A DNA stretch of 64,000 bases from Leishmania donovani (Eukaryota; Euglenozoa; Kinetoplastea; Trypanosomatida; Trypanosomatidae): assembly GCF_000227135.1 (NCBI RefSeq), contig NC_018261.1, forward strand, positions 1,658,756-1,722,755, written 5' to 3'. Positions 40,608-50,751 of the stretch are shown one piece after another. The position numbers were made by a program, and so were the translations under genes. The notes beneath the pieces are model-generated. The model was not told the DNA's origin and did not search any database. It worked only from the letters and a program-made list of their open reading frames with translations. Within the stretch, counting starts at the first letter, position 1; the number at the start of each line of letters is the position of its first letter.

Positions 40608-41189
40608 CGCTGCCCACCCCGCGCGCGTCTCGGGGGAGGGGGATCGCAGCTGTGGGCTTTTTTCCTGATGCCTGCTTGATGTGCCTCCCCGGATATAGTT
40701 ATCCTCTACGACCTGGCAGAAGGCTGTTGACATCTCTGCGGATGTTGCACGTACGCCTCCGCGGATATCCGCAGCAAGAGACCGGCTGCTCTTTTGTTTT
40801 TAATTTTGGAGGAAGGGGTGTTGTGACGCTGTCGCGCACACCTGTCGACCCCGCGCACCTGCGGCCGCATGCACTACGTATGGACATGTTCTTGCGAACA
40901 AGTGGCGCCCGTGGAATGACCAAGGTATCCGCCTTGGCGATTTTATGGGCTTGCATGGCGCGCGCGCGAGTGTGCCACGGCTGGAATCGCCGTTGCTGCC
41001 CTGACTATCACACCTTTCCCTTCGCTCTCTATCCTTTGTTTGTACCTTCGAAGGGAATTCGTTTCTTGAAAGGCTAGCCCTTTGCCCTTCACATTGAGGC
41101 CGCCGAGTTTTTGCCGCGCCTCCCTCGCCTCCCTTTCGGCACCACCTCTGTCCCACAACCCTCTTTATGCTGCGACAACCTTTACCGCC
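40608..41189. other. spacer between membrane-protein gene and QDPR
   Basis: No gene seen in 582 bp. Pyrimidine-rich stretches (about 41010-41045 and 41115-41165) precede the QDPR ATG and are candidate trans-splice signals. Confidence 0.55.
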
Positions 41190-41879
41190 ATGAAAAACGT
41201 ACTCCTCATCGGTGCTTGCGGCGCCCTTGGTCGTGCCGTGGCGAACGCCTTTGCCAAAGGCAAATGGTCCATCATCAGTGTAGACCAGGCAGCTGCTGTC
41301 CAGCAGGGCGATGGCTGCGGTGCTGTCAACCCGGCAAGCTCCATCGAGGAGCTGCAGCAGGCCTACAAGTCTGCGGTCACCGGACTCAAAGTTGACGCAG
41401 TGATCAACGTGGCGGGCGGTTGGGCCGGCGGCTCTGTCGCGGACGCCAGAACCGCTGCCTCGACAGAGCTGATGCTGAGACAATCGCTCTTTTCCTCCGT
41501 AGCGGCGGCACATGTGTTCAGTACGCAGGGTGAAAAAGATGGACTGCTTCTTCTCACTGGCGCAGCGGCTGCTCTGAGTCCCACACCTGGCATGATTGGA
41601 TACGGCACAGCAAAGTCTGCAGTCCACTTTCTCTGCCAGTCTATTGCGGCAGACCCATCTGTGTTGCCAACAGATGCGAGTGTTCTGGCTATCCTTCCCA
41701 CTATCCTTGACACTCCCGGAAATAGAAGTGCGATGCCTCACGCTGACCGCTCCACGTGGACGTCACTCGAGGACGTCGCGCAGCAGATCGTTGAGTGGAG
41801 CAATGGAAGTCGTCGTCCTGCTAGCGGATCACTCGTCAAGATCGTCACAGAAAACTCGAAGACGCGTTTCATTGTGTAG
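41190..41879 (+). CDS. QDPR: quinonoid dihydropteridine reductase
   Basis: A 229-aa short-chain dehydrogenase/reductase that regenerates tetrahydrobiopterin from quinonoid dihydrobiopterin using NADH; Leishmania depends on salvaged pterins. It shows the N-terminal nucleotide-binding turn GACGALGRAV (8-17), the family block VAGGWAGGSV (74-83), the catalytic Tyr138-x3-Lys142 in TPGMIGYGTAKSAVHFLCQS, then LDTPGNR (173-179) and RPASGSLVKIVT near the end. These match metazoan QDPR closely in order and spacing. Length fits the family. The ATG is the first in frame at the start of the Rossmann fold. Published L. major work (recalled) describes QDPR in a tandem array with two other genes, which agrees with the neighbours here. 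This is the only QDPR in the window. Confidence 0.96.
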   Translation: MKNVLLIGACGALGRAVANAFAKGKWSIISVDQAAAVQQGDGCGAVNPASSIEELQQAYKSAVTGLKVDAVINVAGGWAGGSVADARTAASTELMLRQSLFSSVAAAHVFSTQGEKDGLLLLTGAAAALSPTPGMIGYGTAKSAVHFLCQSIAADPSVLPTDASVLAILPTILDTPGNRSAMPHADRSTWTSLEDVAQQIVEWSNGSRRPASGSLVKIVTENSKTRFIV

Positions 41880-42407
41880 CAACGTAAAGTGCCCAACTCT
41901 CCCACAGGCCGGAGTGGCTTGTGTGAACTGTGCCAGGGAACGCAGCGTGGCTGCGCGTGCGTAGTAGGAGCGGAGTGCTTACCATCTCAGGAGGGAAAAC
42001 TCCGTTCAGCGATCTAAATAGCCCTTACTCGGATGAGACGTTCACCGTGCGCGCTTTGCTCTGCTCATCACGTTTGATGGCACATGTGCACCACACATCA
42101 CCACCCAACCCAAGAGCGACGATCTTGTCGGCAGCACGACCGGACGACCAACGCGTGAAGTGGTAAGAGCTCGCAATGGATCACTGGCCACTCTGCCTGT
42201 ATGCGCGCACACGAGGCGCCACACCTATCCCCTCCTCTCTGTACTCTTGCACTTCGTCGTTGATTCTGCTCAGTCCACCATCCCGTTTGTTTTCACCGGC
42301 ACGGACATACATACGCGATCAGCTCTGCCGCCTGCCCAACTCGACTCACCTCTGTAGGTAATCGCACGCACACGTACAGGCAGTCTCTCCCGCTGGTGAC
42401 CGCGAAG
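41880..42407. other. spacer between QDPR and beta7
   Basis: No gene seen. From about 42300 the sequence matches the beta7 5' flank at 7038 and 8438 onward. Before that it is unrelated to the other unit's spacer. Confidence 0.6.
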
Positions 42408-42530
42408 ATGGCGTCTGGCGGATCTGTCATCGCGATCAAATACAACGGCGGCGTACTGATGGCGGCGGACACGCTGCTGTCCTACGGGTCTCTCGCCAAG
42501 TGGCCCAACATCCCGCGCATCAAGCTGCTC
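42408..42530 (+). CDS. PSMB4: proteasome beta7, first 41 codons, cut by a gap
   Basis: Identical to 8545-8667: MASGGSVIAIKYNGG through IPRIKLL. The gene is truncated by the 636-N gap, not by mutation. The full protein is described at 8545-9207. Confidence 0.85.
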
Positions 42531-43166
42531 NNNNNNNNNNNNNNNNNNNNNNNNNNNNNNNNNNNNNNNNNNNNNNNNNNNNNNNNNNNNNNNNNNNNNN
42601 NNNNNNNNNNNNNNNNNNNNNNNNNNNNNNNNNNNNNNNNNNNNNNNNNNNNNNNNNNNNNNNNNNNNNNNNNNNNNNNNNNNNNNNNNNNNNNNNNNNN
42701 NNNNNNNNNNNNNNNNNNNNNNNNNNNNNNNNNNNNNNNNNNNNNNNNNNNNNNNNNNNNNNNNNNNNNNNNNNNNNNNNNNNNNNNNNNNNNNNNNNNN
42801 NNNNNNNNNNNNNNNNNNNNNNNNNNNNNNNNNNNNNNNNNNNNNNNNNNNNNNNNNNNNNNNNNNNNNNNNNNNNNNNNNNNNNNNNNNNNNNNNNNNN
42901 NNNNNNNNNNNNNNNNNNNNNNNNNNNNNNNNNNNNNNNNNNNNNNNNNNNNNNNNNNNNNNNNNNNNNNNNNNNNNNNNNNNNNNNNNNNNNNNNNNNN
43001 NNNNNNNNNNNNNNNNNNNNNNNNNNNNNNNNNNNNNNNNNNNNNNNNNNNNNNNNNNNNNNNNNNNNNNNNNNNNNNNNNNNNNNNNNNNNNNNNNNNN
43101 NNNNNNNNNNNNNNNNNNNNNNNNNNNNNNNNNNNNNNNNNNNNNNNNNNNNNNNNNNNNNNNNNN
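42531..43166. other. assembly gap, 636 N
   Basis: The gap separates the array unit from the LPG2-containing contig. The sequence to the right is not the beta7 3' end, so the two contigs are probably not true neighbours. Confidence 0.85.
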
Positions 43167-44427
43167 CACCGTTTGGCGCCGCTCAGCCCACCGCGGCCGC
43201 ACCGCACACGGCGCAGGCGCGGCCCGGGACTACACTCGAAGTCGCCGCGTCGGAGCAAAAGCACAGAACACAAGAGGGGGAGGCGTGTACGTTTCGAATC
43301 CTTGACACGACTCGTAGTCAGCCGGTGCAAACCTGATCATCATGACCGCGAGCCACTTCGCCACAGCGCCAGCCCAGCCCTTTCCGTCGGCACGCACAGT
43401 CCGCAGCCGTACACGAGGGCACGCTCTGGGCTTTCCCCACACAGAGTAGGTGCTGCATCCTGATCCAGGGCGAATCTTTCCATTGTGATCAGAGTGTAGA
43501 ACATAATCTGTTTTTCTTTTAGGGTTTCATTTTCTGCGATATAACATGTGCCAAACTCCACTCTCCCGCCGGCCTGCCTCAGGACCCTTCGCATGGTGCG
43601 ATGCAGCTGTAGACACGCGCATGGCGATGCGCCGACTCAGCCATCCATGCAGGGACCCTGCCTCAAACTCTAGCCAGCCACTTTTCTCGCAGTCGTTCGA
43701 GTCAGGCCGATTGCGACGCCGTGCATCCCGCTGCCCCCTCGGAGCAGCTCAGGCTGCTCATCCCTAGTGGGCAGTGAGCGTTGAGTGAGATACTTTTGAG
43801 TCACGTTGGAACTTCACCCATGACATAGGTGACACAAGTAGCTTCACTGTCGCAGGCGTCTCCCACGCAACGCCACGCAGGACATGACCGCCGGCATCAT
43901 AAGCAATAAATTGCAATGACCTCTCCACATCACAGGTGCCTGACCCTTGTCAGCGCGAGAAGCAGTTCGGCACTGACAGGGATACAAGGAGCTCTCCAGG
44001 TTGGTCACTGGATGGGGGCAATGGATGAATAAGGAAGAAGAAAAAAGAGGATAAGGGAGTAGGCGGCCGGAGGCGCACGTGCCAGTGCCTGTTGTTACTC
44101 CCACTTTACTGGTGTTGCTGTTTGCTCACCTACTCGACATAAAGAGGGAGCCAAACGTAACCGAATAGAAAAGGACGTTAACGTGAACAATGAGCTGAGA
44201 AAGCGAAAAACCGGGCGCACAGCACTGTGAAACGAATAGGCCCTACCGCGCTCGAGATCACCCTCTTGTGAAAATCGGCACACCTCTCGCGACCTTTGCC
44301 GCGTTTTACTAGAGACTTGCCGCCACCAGAGACGTTCCTGTCCACCTCAAGGACGTTGGCGCGCCGTCCCCGAAGCGTGTTTTAAACCGCCTTTTGCTCC
44401 TTCTACGACTGCTGCTAACAGCAGTGA
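43167..44427. other. region downstream of LPG2, no gene
   Basis: 1.26 kb with no credible gene on either strand. It should include the LPG2 3' UTR (minus strand). Genes left of it point right and genes right of it point left, so it would be a convergent boundary if the contig order were real. Confidence 0.55.
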
Positions 44428-45453
44428 CTACTCAGATTTGGAGGTGTCATTGCTGTTCTCGTCCGCGCGCACCAGCACGATCGACTCCGCTGTCGTCTTG
44501 CCGGCCTGCTGCATCTGGTGCTCCGTATCGGAAGAAGCCTTGGCGCGGTTCGCCCTGATGTTGAGGTGCGTGTATAGGAAGCCTGCGGATAGCGCGATCA
44601 TGATGCCCAGATAACCCGTTGCAGTGGGAAACTGGTGGAACACAAGCATGCCCAGAAAGGTGAGGGGTATCTTGTTCAGTGAGCCTACGACGCTCATTGT
44701 GGTGGGCGAGGTTATAGACATGCACCAAAAGACGGAGAACGTCATCACGGAGCTCACCAGCACCGAGAACGTTAGCACCAGCTTGCCAAACGTGGTTGTG
44801 TCACCGATTGCTGCCGAGAACGGCATGATGTCACCGACACCCATTATCAGGAAAAAGGGCAGGGACAGCAAGTTGTTGTAGAAGACAGGACCGTAGCGGC
44901 CGATCGAGTTACTGACAGAGCCAAGGACAGCCTTCATGTACAGCGTGTACGAGACGGTGGAGACAATGTTAAGAAACGTCCAGACCAGACCCCACGCTGT
45001 TACCCACTTATCGCCCTTGGCGCCAAGCAAGCTGCCGAGGATCATCAACGCAAAAGAAAAGTAGACCATCGGGGTTTGCGCCTTGCCGTAGAGGAATTTG
45101 TCGCCGAGTGCGATCAAGACAACGGCCAGATTCTTGAGAATCGTCTGAGCCGCGACGGACATCGTGCCCAAGCTCTTCATGGATGTGAACAGCATTGCCA
45201 CAAAGAGCAGAGTAAGAGGAAGCCACTTTTTCGCCACGTCGAGTGAAAAGGCCGGGTACTCAATGAAGCGAGCTGCCTTCGCCAGCGCCACAATCACTAG
45301 TGCACCACCTGTCTGCAGCACCAAGATTCCGAATGGGAAGTTCATGTCGTACGTGTTCATGATTAGCTTGTTCACGAGAATCATGCTCACGCTGCAGAAG
45401 CTATACGTGATGACGGCGAGAACCGCCTCCATCACAGAGCGAGTATGGTTCAT
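44428..45453 (-). CDS. LPG2: Golgi GDP-mannose transporter LPG2
   Basis: A 341-aa multi-pass nucleotide-sugar transporter that brings GDP-mannose into the Golgi lumen for phosphoglycan synthesis (LPG, PPG). I recognise it as the Leishmania LPG2 protein from its whole length: start MNHTRSVMEAVLAVITYSFC, about ten hydrophobic segments, and a cytosolic tail after about residue 300. The substrate motifs of the Vrg4/LPG2 family are present: FYNN (191-194) and GSLNK (257-261, GALNK in yeast). The start is the ATG that gives the known N-terminus. It is the first minus-strand gene after the gap. LPG2-dependent glycoconjugates are virulence factors in several Leishmania species. Confidence 0.98.
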   Translation of the reverse strand: MNHTRSVMEAVLAVITYSFCSVSMILVNKLIMNTYDMNFPFGILVLQTGGALVIVALAKAARFIEYPAFSLDVAKKWLPLTLLFVAMLFTSMKSLGTMSVAAQTILKNLAVVLIALGDKFLYGKAQTPMVYFSFALMILGSLLGAKGDKWVTAWGLVWTFLNIVSTVSYTLYMKAVLGSVSNSIGRYGPVFYNNLLSLPFFLIMGVGDIMPFSAAIGDTTTFGKLVLTFSVLVSSVMTFSVFWCMSITSPTTMSVVGSLNKIPLTFLGMLVFHQFPTATGYLGIMIALSAGFLYTHLNIRANRAKASSDTEHQMQQAGKTTAESIVLVRADENSNDTSKSE

Positions 45454-47223
45454 GGCAAATGCTGATGCAATCCTTTAGGTTGGATTGGTGCCGGTTCTTC
45501 TCTTTTTGATGAAAGTTATGGGTTAGATTCGACTTCGAGACACACACACGCACACGCTCAAAAGAAACACCACAGACACCCGCAGTTGTTTCTGGGTTCT
45601 TTTCGCCCTCTCAAGTGAGTGCAGTGCCAAAAAAAAATGATCAAAAGACTCCCTGTTGCTATTCTTATCGTGGGGAAAGGGAGCTGACGAATTCTGCTCC
45701 TCACAACCGTGTATGTATGTGTGCGTGTAGGGGGTTTGGGTCAGCGAATGTGGCGCAGGAGAATGGATAAAGGGAGCGTGTGACAAGCAGAGGCGACGTG
45801 CGATTAATCTCTCTCTCTCTGAATGGGTGCCGACGACGATGTCTCTGTCTCCCCTTTTCTGTGCGGCAAAGAGAAAAGTGGTCAAGATGAACGAAAAAAA
45901 AAAACACGTCAACCACAGTTACGACAGAAAGAGAGTGGATCGGCGGAGTCGACCACAGCTAGGCACCATTTGGAGTACGAAGAGAAAGAGCAATCAGCGA
46001 ACGGCAGACAATAGCGCAGAAGAAGAAAAACAAAGGCGAAGGAAACCGAACGACGAAACAAGGATGGGAAATGAGGATGCTCTTGTGCAAGTCGTTTCAC
46101 ATCAACACGCACGCCGAGAGATAGAGGGCGAGGGGAGGAGCTGCCGTAATGGGTCACCAGTTTTTGCGGGAAAGGGTCGAGGGAGAGCAACGGCACGGAT
46201 GGGGGGAAGTGTGGCAGGGGAGAGGCGCTCGCAGAAGCCGGAGTGCGAGCAGCACATTTCAGATGGAAGCGATATCAAAGAACGAGCAGGAGGGAGGGGG
46301 GGGGGTCTGCCTAATGCACGACAATCACCCCCACCATTTCTTCCCTTCCCGCCGCTAGAGAAGAGTGTACACGTCGACGTGGCAGCGAGGCCACGCGTCA
46401 GCCCATGCAGACACGGCACCATGTCTGCCAGCTCGAGGATAACAGCTACCAGTTCACCGAGGGAGTAGGAGGGAGACGTATACGTGCGCGTGTGCGAGAG
46501 AAAGCAAAGCTGTCGCGATGGGCGCTGCTCATGCGCTCGGCTCCCGTATGCCAGTCTGACGGACGTTCTTTTCGCCACTGTTTTCTTGGGCCGATGACCA
46601 TGATCTAAGAGAAAAAAACACAAGAGAAGAGAACGTCGCCATCGGGAGGTAGGCGAGAGGAGAGTAGTGGTGAGAACAACATCATGCAGATCTAAGTGAA
46701 AAGTACCCGCCAAAGAAGCAACAGGGAGAGGCCAGCGAAAAACAACAACAGCAACACCAACCACACATACACAATGAGGCCAAGAAAACACTCTCAGAGG
46801 ACACAGAAGGCTTTTGGACGATAGAGACAACTAGGTGGTAACTTTTCGCAGGCGCGCGCACGCACACAAAGAGAGAGCAAGGGGTTTAGCGGTTGTAATC
46901 ACGACTCTTAGCTCATTTGCACCGAGCAGAACACGCATACACACACAGAAGAAAAAAAAACATGCACATGCTTCACAGCGGAGAGAGGCAGCCAAAGGGT
47001 ACTGCAGCAGAGGAGAGAGCTAACGTGACACAAGCATAATAATACAAAAGCCATGGCGCCTCCGTCTTCGCTTGGCTGCTGCTCCTTCTGGAAAAAAAAA
47101 ACAGCTAATGCTCATGAAAAGACTCAAACGAGGTTGTGTACGCATGCGTGTCCGTGTGTGTCTGTGCGAAATCTCCCCGGTGACACCTAAAATGTCTTCC
47201 CGCACTTGTACAGTGGCATACCA
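45454..47223. other. intergenic region between LPG2 and the P-loop kinase gene
   Basis: 1.77 kb without a credible gene. It is purine-rich on the plus strand, meaning pyrimidine-rich on the coding minus strand, as expected for UTRs. Features are A-runs (45629-45637, 45895-45904, 47093-47102), (CA)n at 45541-45555, and G-runs near 46293-46304. Confidence 0.6.
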
Positions 47224-47997
47224 TCAGTTCCTCATCCAGTCATCATCCTTGTTTGTCGCCTCGAACTCCGCCACTTGCTCTCCCTGCTTCTCAAGCTCCA
47301 CCATGGTAGGTGCGTAGCGCGCTGTACCCTCCTCTATATCGCTCTGTATGCGCATCATTGCGTAAGACGGCTTAACAGAGAAGATCTTCACCACGCGATT
47401 CACCTTTCCATCTGGTGCTAACGCCCTCAGTTTTGCCCGAAATTCAGGGGATAAATTGTGCTGGCAGTCGTCGACGATGCAGCTACGCCGCAGCTCCAAC
47501 GTGTGCATCACCTCCTTCAGGATGCTCTCTTCAACCTCGACCTCTCGCGTGTAGTTGTTGATGCTGCCGGTAAGACGGCTACGGACGGCATCGGAGGAGA
47601 TAATGAGATACGACTTGTGCACAATCTCGGTGTACCGCTTCGCCCAGAAACTCTTTCCACTGCCATGAATCCCAATTAGCATGAGAACTGTAGGCAGCGA
47701 CGGGTCCGTCTTTTTCCGCGTCGAGGAGCTGCCGCCTCCGCCACTACTTCGGCTACCACCATGACTCTTGCTGTGCTCCTTCTTTGCGGTGCGGCTGCGT
47801 CTGCCGCTGATTCTTTTCGTGTCCTTCGATGACAAATGCACGTAGCGGAATAACAGACGAAGAGCGACAGCCAGGAGAAAGCAAAACACGGACACAACCA
47901 CGATGCGTACTCGTGACGCAGTCAAAATGGGGTGCCTCTTTACAAGGGCGGTGACCACCCCAGACATGATGCGATGCCTCGTTGCCTGTGGGAGCAT
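47224..47997 (-). CDS. membrane-anchored P-loop kinase-like protein
   Basis: A 257-aa protein. One TM segment at about residues 29-50 is followed by a basic Ser/Gly/Arg linker (55-97) and a P-loop domain. The Walker A motif is GIHGSGKS (109-116), followed by the LIISSDAVRSRL segment (131-142) and the IVDDCQHN strand (174-181). This order is typical of small AAA_33-type nucleotide or polynucleotide kinases (PNKP/CNPase-like). The substrate is unknown. The TM anchor implies the domain faces the cytosol at an endomembrane or the mitochondrial outer membrane. Two in-frame ATGs (47997 and 47967) both leave the TM intact; I list the longer one. Confidence 0.85.
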   Translation of the reverse strand: MLPQATRHRIMSGVVTALVKRHPILTASRVRIVVVSVFCFLLAVALRLLFRYVHLSSKDTKRISGRRSRTAKKEHSKSHGGSRSSGGGGSSSTRKKTDPSLPTVLMLIGIHGSGKSFWAKRYTEIVHKSYLIISSDAVRSRLTGSINNYTREVEVEESILKEVMHTLELRRSCIVDDCQHNLSPEFRAKLRALAPDGKVNRVVKIFSVKPSYAMMRIQSDIEEGTARYAPTMVELEKQGEQVAEFEATNKDDDWMRN

Positions 47998-48242
47998 TCG
48001 GCTGTGGATAATGGGTGCTGTTTAATTATGGTATATTCCTTTTTTTTTCGCGGGGTGGGGGTAGGGGAGGGGGAGAGGTCGGATCGATGAGAAGATATGA
48101 ATGCCTCGTGGATTCCGTGCTCTAAATGGAGATGACGACACAGCGCGTTTTTCTCACCACCCAGTTCGGCTCTTTTCTCTCTCTCTCTGTGTGTGTGTGT
48201 GTGCTTGTGTCCTTGCAGAATGCAGGAATCGTGTCCCGCAAC
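47998..48242. other. 5' flank of the P-loop kinase gene
   Basis: No gene seen. An A/T-rich stretch and a T-run (48041-48048) are followed by a G-rich stretch (48052-48075), which on the minus strand is a pyrimidine tract. A (TG)n run lies at 48188-48203. Confidence 0.5.
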
Positions 48243-48421
48243 TACACGCGCACGCCTTTCACGTCCGAGCCGTGGATGTGGCGAGAGAAGTGGTTGTGGG
48301 TGCTTTCCTGCCCTCAACCTTTTCCTCTACGCTACTGAGACTTCTGCTAGTAATCTGTCTTCTTCATTCGAAGACGAACATCGGTTTCCCGTTGCCGGTT
48401 TCCGCCAGCAGGTGAGCCGGT

Positions 48422-48455
<34 letters not shown>

Positions 48456-48748
48456 CCGAACTTTATGAGTNNNNNNNNNNNNNNNNNNNNNNNNNNNNNN
48501 NNNNNNNNNNNNNNNNNNNNNNNNNNNNNNNNNNNNNNNNNNNNNNNNNNNNNNNNNNNNNNNNNNNNNTACACGCGCACGCCTTTCACGTCCGAGCCGT
48601 GGATGTGGCGAGAGAAGTGGTTGTGGGTGCTTTCCTGCCCTCAACCTTTTCCTCTACGCTACTGAGACTTCTGCTAGTAATCTGTCTTCTTCATTCGAAG
48701 ACGAACATCGGTTTCCCGTTGCCGGTTTCCGCCAGCAGGTGAGCCGGT

Positions 48749-48782
<34 letters not shown>

Positions 48783-48797
48783 CCGAACTTTATGAGT
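48243..48797 (+). repeat. 228-bp duplication flanking a 99-N gap
   Basis: Bases 48243-48470 and 48570-48797 are identical at offset 327, including a 30-nt (GT)n of equal length. They sit on either side of the 99-N gap at 48471-48569. Equal microsatellite lengths argue that these are the two overlapping ends of adjoining contigs and not a biological duplication. Confidence 0.8.
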
Positions 48798-49386
48798 ACC
48801 CTGGTCAGGAAGGCTGACAAACACGAGCTCCGCCGCGGTCAAGTAGGCGAACAAAGTGACTTACCCGGATGCATGAGCGCTCACGCAATCAGGACAAGGG
48901 GATGAATGGGGGGAGGAGAAGGAAGCGCACAATGGCACATTGTCAGAAGCAGATTAGAGGGAATGTGGCGGAGAAGGAGGCGACACGGGAGCACCTACTT
49001 CATCTGCATCTGAAAGAGAGAGTAGGAGAACTCAAGAGGAAACCGGCACAGGGCTTCTCGCATCGCAGACAAGCGAGCACGATGCCAATCACTAGCGGGT
49101 GGCACATGACCGGCCCTTTTGCGGCTTTAAGAACATGACAGGAAACACATTCTCTGCCACGCACCCCGTTCCTTGATGTCTTTACAGAAGGCATGATACG
49201 CTCGCTACTCATACGAAAGGAACAACCGCAACTCGGCACGGGACATAGAACGACCCGCACACACGCACACACGCACACACCAAAACGCAGTCATCTCAAG
49301 AGCGAGCCCATCAAACGCTTCCGCTCCTCGTGACGGACGATACATCGTTCCATGTAAAACTCAAAAAAAAAAACACACCAACGGCG
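48798..49386. other. intergenic region
   Basis: No credible gene. It is purine-rich on the plus strand, with (CA)n at 49257-49280 and an A-run at 49363-49372. Confidence 0.5.
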
Positions 49387-50341
49387 CCGCACGTGTCTCC
49401 TGTAGCCCAGCAATCAAGCCAGATGAGAACACCCCCGGCAAGTCAACTTCTTCTCACAGCAGCACCAAGAGAAGAACATATGGCGAAGGCAGCACTGACT
49501 TTCCGCTTATCGACCGCTCCTTGCACCCCGTGCAAAGTCCACAACTATACGCGCACCTAATCACAGCTCACCCGGCCATTGTCGCGCGACGCCCACATCC
49601 TGGTCGTCGAGGGCGGGCCGGCTGCAGTTGCACCGGGCCGCGTCCAGGGCCCTGCTCCACGGCAGTGGCGGGGGTGTCCGTGCCGCGGGTAACACGGTAG
49701 GGGGAGGAAAGAGGTGGNNNNNNNNNNNNNNNNNNNNNNNNNNNNNNNNNNNNNNNNNNNNNNNNNNNNNNNNNNNNNNNNNNNNNNNNNNNNNNNNNNN
49801 NNNNNNNNNNNNNNNNAGCTCACCCGGCCATTGTCGCGCGACGCCCACATCCTGGTCGTCGAGGGCGGGCCGGCTGCAGTTGCACCGGGCCGCGTCCAGG
49901 GCCCTGCTCCACGGCAGTGGCGGGGGTGTCCGTGCCGCGGGTAACACGGTAGGGGCCGCACGTGTCTCCTGTAGCCCAGCAATCAAGCCAGATGAGAACA
50001 CCCCCGGCAAGTCAACTTCTTCTCACAGCAGCACCAAGAGAAGAACATATGGCGAAGGCAGCACTGACTTTCCGCTTATCGACCGCTCCTTGCACCCCGT
50101 GCAAAGTCCACAACTATACGCGCACCTAATCACAGCTCACCCGGCCATTGTCGCGCGACGCCCACATCCTGGTCGTCGAGGGCGGGCCGGCTGCAGTTGC
50201 ACCGGGCCGCGTCCAGGGCCCTGCTCCACGGCAGTGGCGGGGGTGTCCGTGCCGCGGGTAACACGGTAGGGGGAGGAAAGAGGTGGGTGGCCGGCGTACA
50301 TGCCGGGTGAGCTCGAGCAGGAAGGCGCCTCAGGCCGCGGC
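49387..50341. repeat. S-R tandem repeat block containing the dispersed 210-bp element R
   Basis: The order is S1 (49387-49562), R1 (49563-49717, cut by a gap), 99 N (49718-49816), R2 (49817-49955, partial), S2 (49956-50131) and R3 (50132-50341, complete 210 bp). S2-R3 repeats S1-R1 at offset 569. R2 to R3 is a 317-bp tandem step. R1 and R2 may be the same copy duplicated at the contig ends, but R2 passes directly into S2, so at least one real tandem joint exists. R recurs at 63692-63901. I do not recognise R. It is GC-rich and has no conserved coding frame. Confidence 0.75.
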
Positions 50342-50390
50342 GTGCAGCATCATAGCGTGAAACGAGGTGTGCTTTCAGCCGACAGCGACC

Positions 50391-50751
50391 TGCCAAGCCC
50401 GCGTAGCATACCGAGCAACCACCCCACGGTCGAGCACCCTCGTGGCAACCACACAGAGACGGGGGCGGACGCTCTGGCGGCCGTGGGGGTGCCGCAGTTC
50501 TCGCCGAGCTGTGGGCAGCACNNNNNNNNNNNNNNNNNNNNNNNNNNNNNNNNNNNNNNNNNNNNNNNNNNNNNNNNNNNNNNNNNNNNNNNNNNNNNNN
50601 NNNNNNNNNNNNNNNNNNNNTGCCAAGCCCGCGTAGCATACCGAGCAACCACCCCACGGTCGAGCACCCTCGTGGCAACCACACAGAGACGGGGGCGGAC
50701 GCTCTGGCGGCCGTGGGGGTGCCGCAGTTCTCGCCGAGCTGTGGGCAGCAC
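50391..50751 (+). repeat. 131-bp duplication flanking a 99-N gap
   Basis: Bases 50391-50521 and 50621-50751 are identical at offset 230, on the two sides of the gap at 50522-50620. This is best read as unmerged overlap of contig ends. Confidence 0.8.

Noticed and set aside
42270..43463. Long open frames across the 636-N gap on both strands
   Set aside because: Most of their length is N. Only the first 41 codons of beta7 (42408-42530) are real.
45827..46468. 213-codon plus-strand frame upstream of LPG2
   Set aside because: Low complexity, Lys/Arg-rich from purine tracts, and opposite to the local direction of transcription.
46102..46830. 242-codon minus-strand frame
   Set aside because: The composition reflects pyrimidine tracts of a UTR, with no domain and no conserved motif.
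48243..48797. Biological tandem duplication with a (GT)n microsatellite
   Set aside because: Both copies are identical to the base, including microsatellite length, and flank a fixed 99-N gap, so an assembly overlap is more likely.
49561..50269. Open frames through the R repeats on both strands
   Set aside because: Several frames are open at once because of GC content, they are interrupted by N, and none has a domain or a consistent start.
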